Origin: Verrucomicrobiota bacterium
Lineage (GTDB): Bacteria > Verrucomicrobiota > Verrucomicrobiia > Opitutales > UBA953
Length of the DNA: 6,299 nt
Assembly (NCBI GenBank): GCA_009917805.1
Contig: RGES01000079.1
Coordinates: forward strand, 1 to 6,299
Direction of reading: 5' to 3'
Shown piece after piece: positions 4,992 through 6,299 of this stretch. Within the stretch, counting starts at the first letter, position 1. Every line of letters starts with the position of its first letter. The notes under the pieces were generated by a model, which saw nothing but the letters and a program-made list of their open reading frames with translations, had not been told where the DNA came from and did not search any database. Made by a program: the position numbers and the translations under genes.

Positions 4992-6299
4992 TTAGTCCTT
5001 GCGGAGGAGGTCCTTGATCACGTCAAGGCTGAGGCCGGACGAGACGGAGTCTGATTCGGTCAGGAGCTTACGCAACATCTCAGACTTGGACTTTTGGAGT
5101 TCCATGACGCGTTCTTCGATGGTGCCGGCCGCGATGAGCTTGATGCTGGTGACCGTGCGGGTCTGGCCGATGCGGTGGGCGCGGTCCGTGGCCTGGGCTT
5201 CGGCGGCGGGATTCCACCAGGGGTCGAAATGGATGACCGTGTCGGCGCCCGTCAGGTTGAGGCCCGTGCCGCCGGCCTTGAGCGACATGAGCATGACGGG
5301 GATGGAAGGCGTCGAGTTGAACGTGTCGCAGACGCCCTGGCGGTCCTTGGTGGAACCGTCGAGGTAGCAATAGGGGATGTCGCGGTCCTCGAGGGCTTCC
5401 TTGAGGAGCTGCAGCGCGGTGACGAACGTCGAGAACACCAGCATGCGGTGGCCGGCGTCCTTGGATTCCTCGACGAGCTCGAGGAAGGCCTGCAGCTTGG
5501 CCGAGTCGCCTTCTTCCATCTTCGGGTCGAGGATGCGCGGGTCGGCGCAGATCTGACGGAGGCGGAGGAGCTGGTTGAACGCGGCCATCTGGATGCGGGC
5601 CTGCGTGGCGCCGCCCATCTCCATCTCGAAGATCTCCTGGCGGGTGGACTCGAGGATCTCGTCGTAGATCTTCTTCTGGTTGTCCTCGAAGTCGCAGTAG
5701 ACGATCTGTTCGATCTTCGCGGGCAGTTCAGGCGCGACCGCGACCTTGGAGCGGCGGAGGATGTACGGCGCCGCCATCTGGAGCAGGCGGTCGTCGTGCC
5801 ACTTGCGTTCCTCGGCCTGGACGCGTTCCTCGGGCTTGGGCAGGTAGCCCGGCATCAGGAAGCCGAACAGGGAGCGCAGGTCTTCGAGCGAATTTTCCAC
5901 CGGCGTGCCGGTCAGGATGTAGCGGCCCTTCGCGACGAGCTGCTTGACGGCCTTGGCGGCCTGCGCGCGCGGGTTCTTGATGTTCTGGCCTTCGTCGCAG
6001 ATCGCGGCGCCCCAGGTGATGAGCGAGAAGGCGCCGATGTCGCGGGAGAGCGTGCCGTACGACGTGATGACCAGGTCGAACCGCTGCAGGTAATCCTGCG
6101 CGGTGAAGCGGTTCTGGCCATGGTGGGCGAGGACCTTGAGCGACGGGGTGAAGCGGCGGGCTTCGCGGCGCCAGTTCTCGACGAGCGAGGCCGGGCAGAC
6201 GACGAGGCAGGGGCCGTCCTCGGGGCGATGCTGGCGCAGGGCTTCCATGAACGCCAAGGCCTGCACGGTCTTGCCGAGGCCCATCTCGTCGGCCAGCAG
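4992..6299 (-). CDS. SNF2-family DEAD/DEAH-box helicase, C-terminal part
   Basis: The frame is open at the right edge and gives the last 435 residues; the apparent ATG at 6284 is inside the ATPase motif I (LLADEMGLGKT, 1-11) and is not the start. Motifs in order: Ia LVVCPASLVENW (32-43), II CDEGQNIKNP (101-110), III LTGTPVENSLEDLRSLF (129-145), IV RMLVFSTFVTAL (285-296), V MSLKAGGTGLNLTGADTVIHFDPWWNP (338-364), and VI QATDRAHRIGQ (369-379). This is a complete SNF2_N plus Helicase_C pair, an ATP-driven double-stranded DNA translocase that remodels protein-DNA complexes. Bacterial members of this size often carry a SWIM zinc or other N-terminal domain, which is not visible here. Motif II reads DEGQ rather than the more frequent bacterial DEAQ. 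The stop is 5 nt before tatC, so the two genes are probably co-transcribed, although no functional link is known to me. Confidence 0.95.
   Translation of the reverse strand: MLADEMGLGKTVQALAFMEALRQHRPEDGPCLVVCPASLVENWRREARRFTPSLKVLAHHGQNRFTAQDYLQRFDLVITSYGTLSRDIGAFSLITWGAAICDEGQNIKNPRAQAAKAVKQLVAKGRYILTGTPVENSLEDLRSLFGFLMPGYLPKPEERVQAEERKWHDDRLLQMAAPYILRRSKVAVAPELPAKIEQIVYCDFEDNQKKIYDEILESTRQEIFEMEMGGATQARIQMAAFNQLLRLRQICADPRILDPKMEEGDSAKLQAFLELVEESKDAGHRMLVFSTFVTALQLLKEALEDRDIPYCYLDGSTKDRQGVCDTFNSTPSIPVMLMSLKAGGTGLNLTGADTVIHFDPWWNPAAEAQATDRAHRIGQTRTVTSIKLIAAGTIEERVMELQKSKSEMLRKLLTESDSVSSGLSLDVIKDLLRKD

Noticed and set aside
3679..4995. Plus-strand open frame of 438 codons opposite tatC and the zinc-ribbon gene
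   Set aside because: It is longer than tatC itself, but its product is Arg/Gly/His/Glu-rich without any domain, and it mirrors the third-position GC bias of two clear genes on the other strand. It is a shadow frame.
4992..6284. ATG at 6284 as the start of the SNF2 gene
   Set aside because: It is the Met within the DEMGLGKT ATP-binding motif; the frame continues with LLADE to the window edge.
1..6299. Search for tRNA, rRNA, CRISPR repeats, insertion sequences or a defence island
   Set aside because: No repeated spacers, terminal inverted repeats with transposase, or RNA-gene signatures were seen; the SNF2 protein alone does not make a defence system such as DISARM or BREX, as no partner genes are present.

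Overview
The window is GC-rich and densely coding, with almost no intergenic DNA. The gene content suggests a member of the Verrucomicrobiota, perhaps Opitutae-like. It includes a secreted beta-helix polysaccharide-type protein, a TatC with a long acidic tail, a bacterial SNF2 helicase and an Ala/Pro/Thr-rich secreted protein. The taxonomic guess is inference; no rRNA or marker gene here fixes it.

Layout. From 6299 down to 1974 five minus-strand genes lie head to tail: an SNF2-family helicase (its N-terminus lies beyond the right edge), tatC, a secreted protein with a four-cysteine zinc-ribbon-like C-terminus, a trans-type polyprenyl diphosphate synthase, and a 34-residue single-helix membrane peptide. 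Junctions are tight: 5 nt, 4 nt, 67 nt (with a 16-nt palindrome), then a 4-nt ATGA overlap. This looks like one transcription unit whose promoter lies outside the window. It meets a plus-strand gene, a DUF192 lipoprotein (1470-1973), with the two stop codons back to back in one TGATCA. That lipoprotein gene is divergent from a class I SAM methyltransferase (702-1415, minus) across a 54-bp gap. Downstream of the methyltransferase on the same strand is the 5' part of a secreted right-handed beta-helix protein (666 to beyond position 1).

How the genes relate. Several products act at or outside the cytoplasmic membrane: TatC (folded-protein export), the zinc-ribbon secreted protein, the prenyl synthase (lipid carrier or quinone tail precursor), the small membrane peptide and the DUF192 lipoprotein. 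The SNF2 protein and the methyltransferase are cytoplasmic. I see no defence system, mobile element, CRISPR or RNA gene. The points most worth following are the coupled 34-residue membrane peptide, the exported zinc-ribbon protein directly behind tatC, and a TatC whose last membrane helix lacks several residues that are usually conserved.
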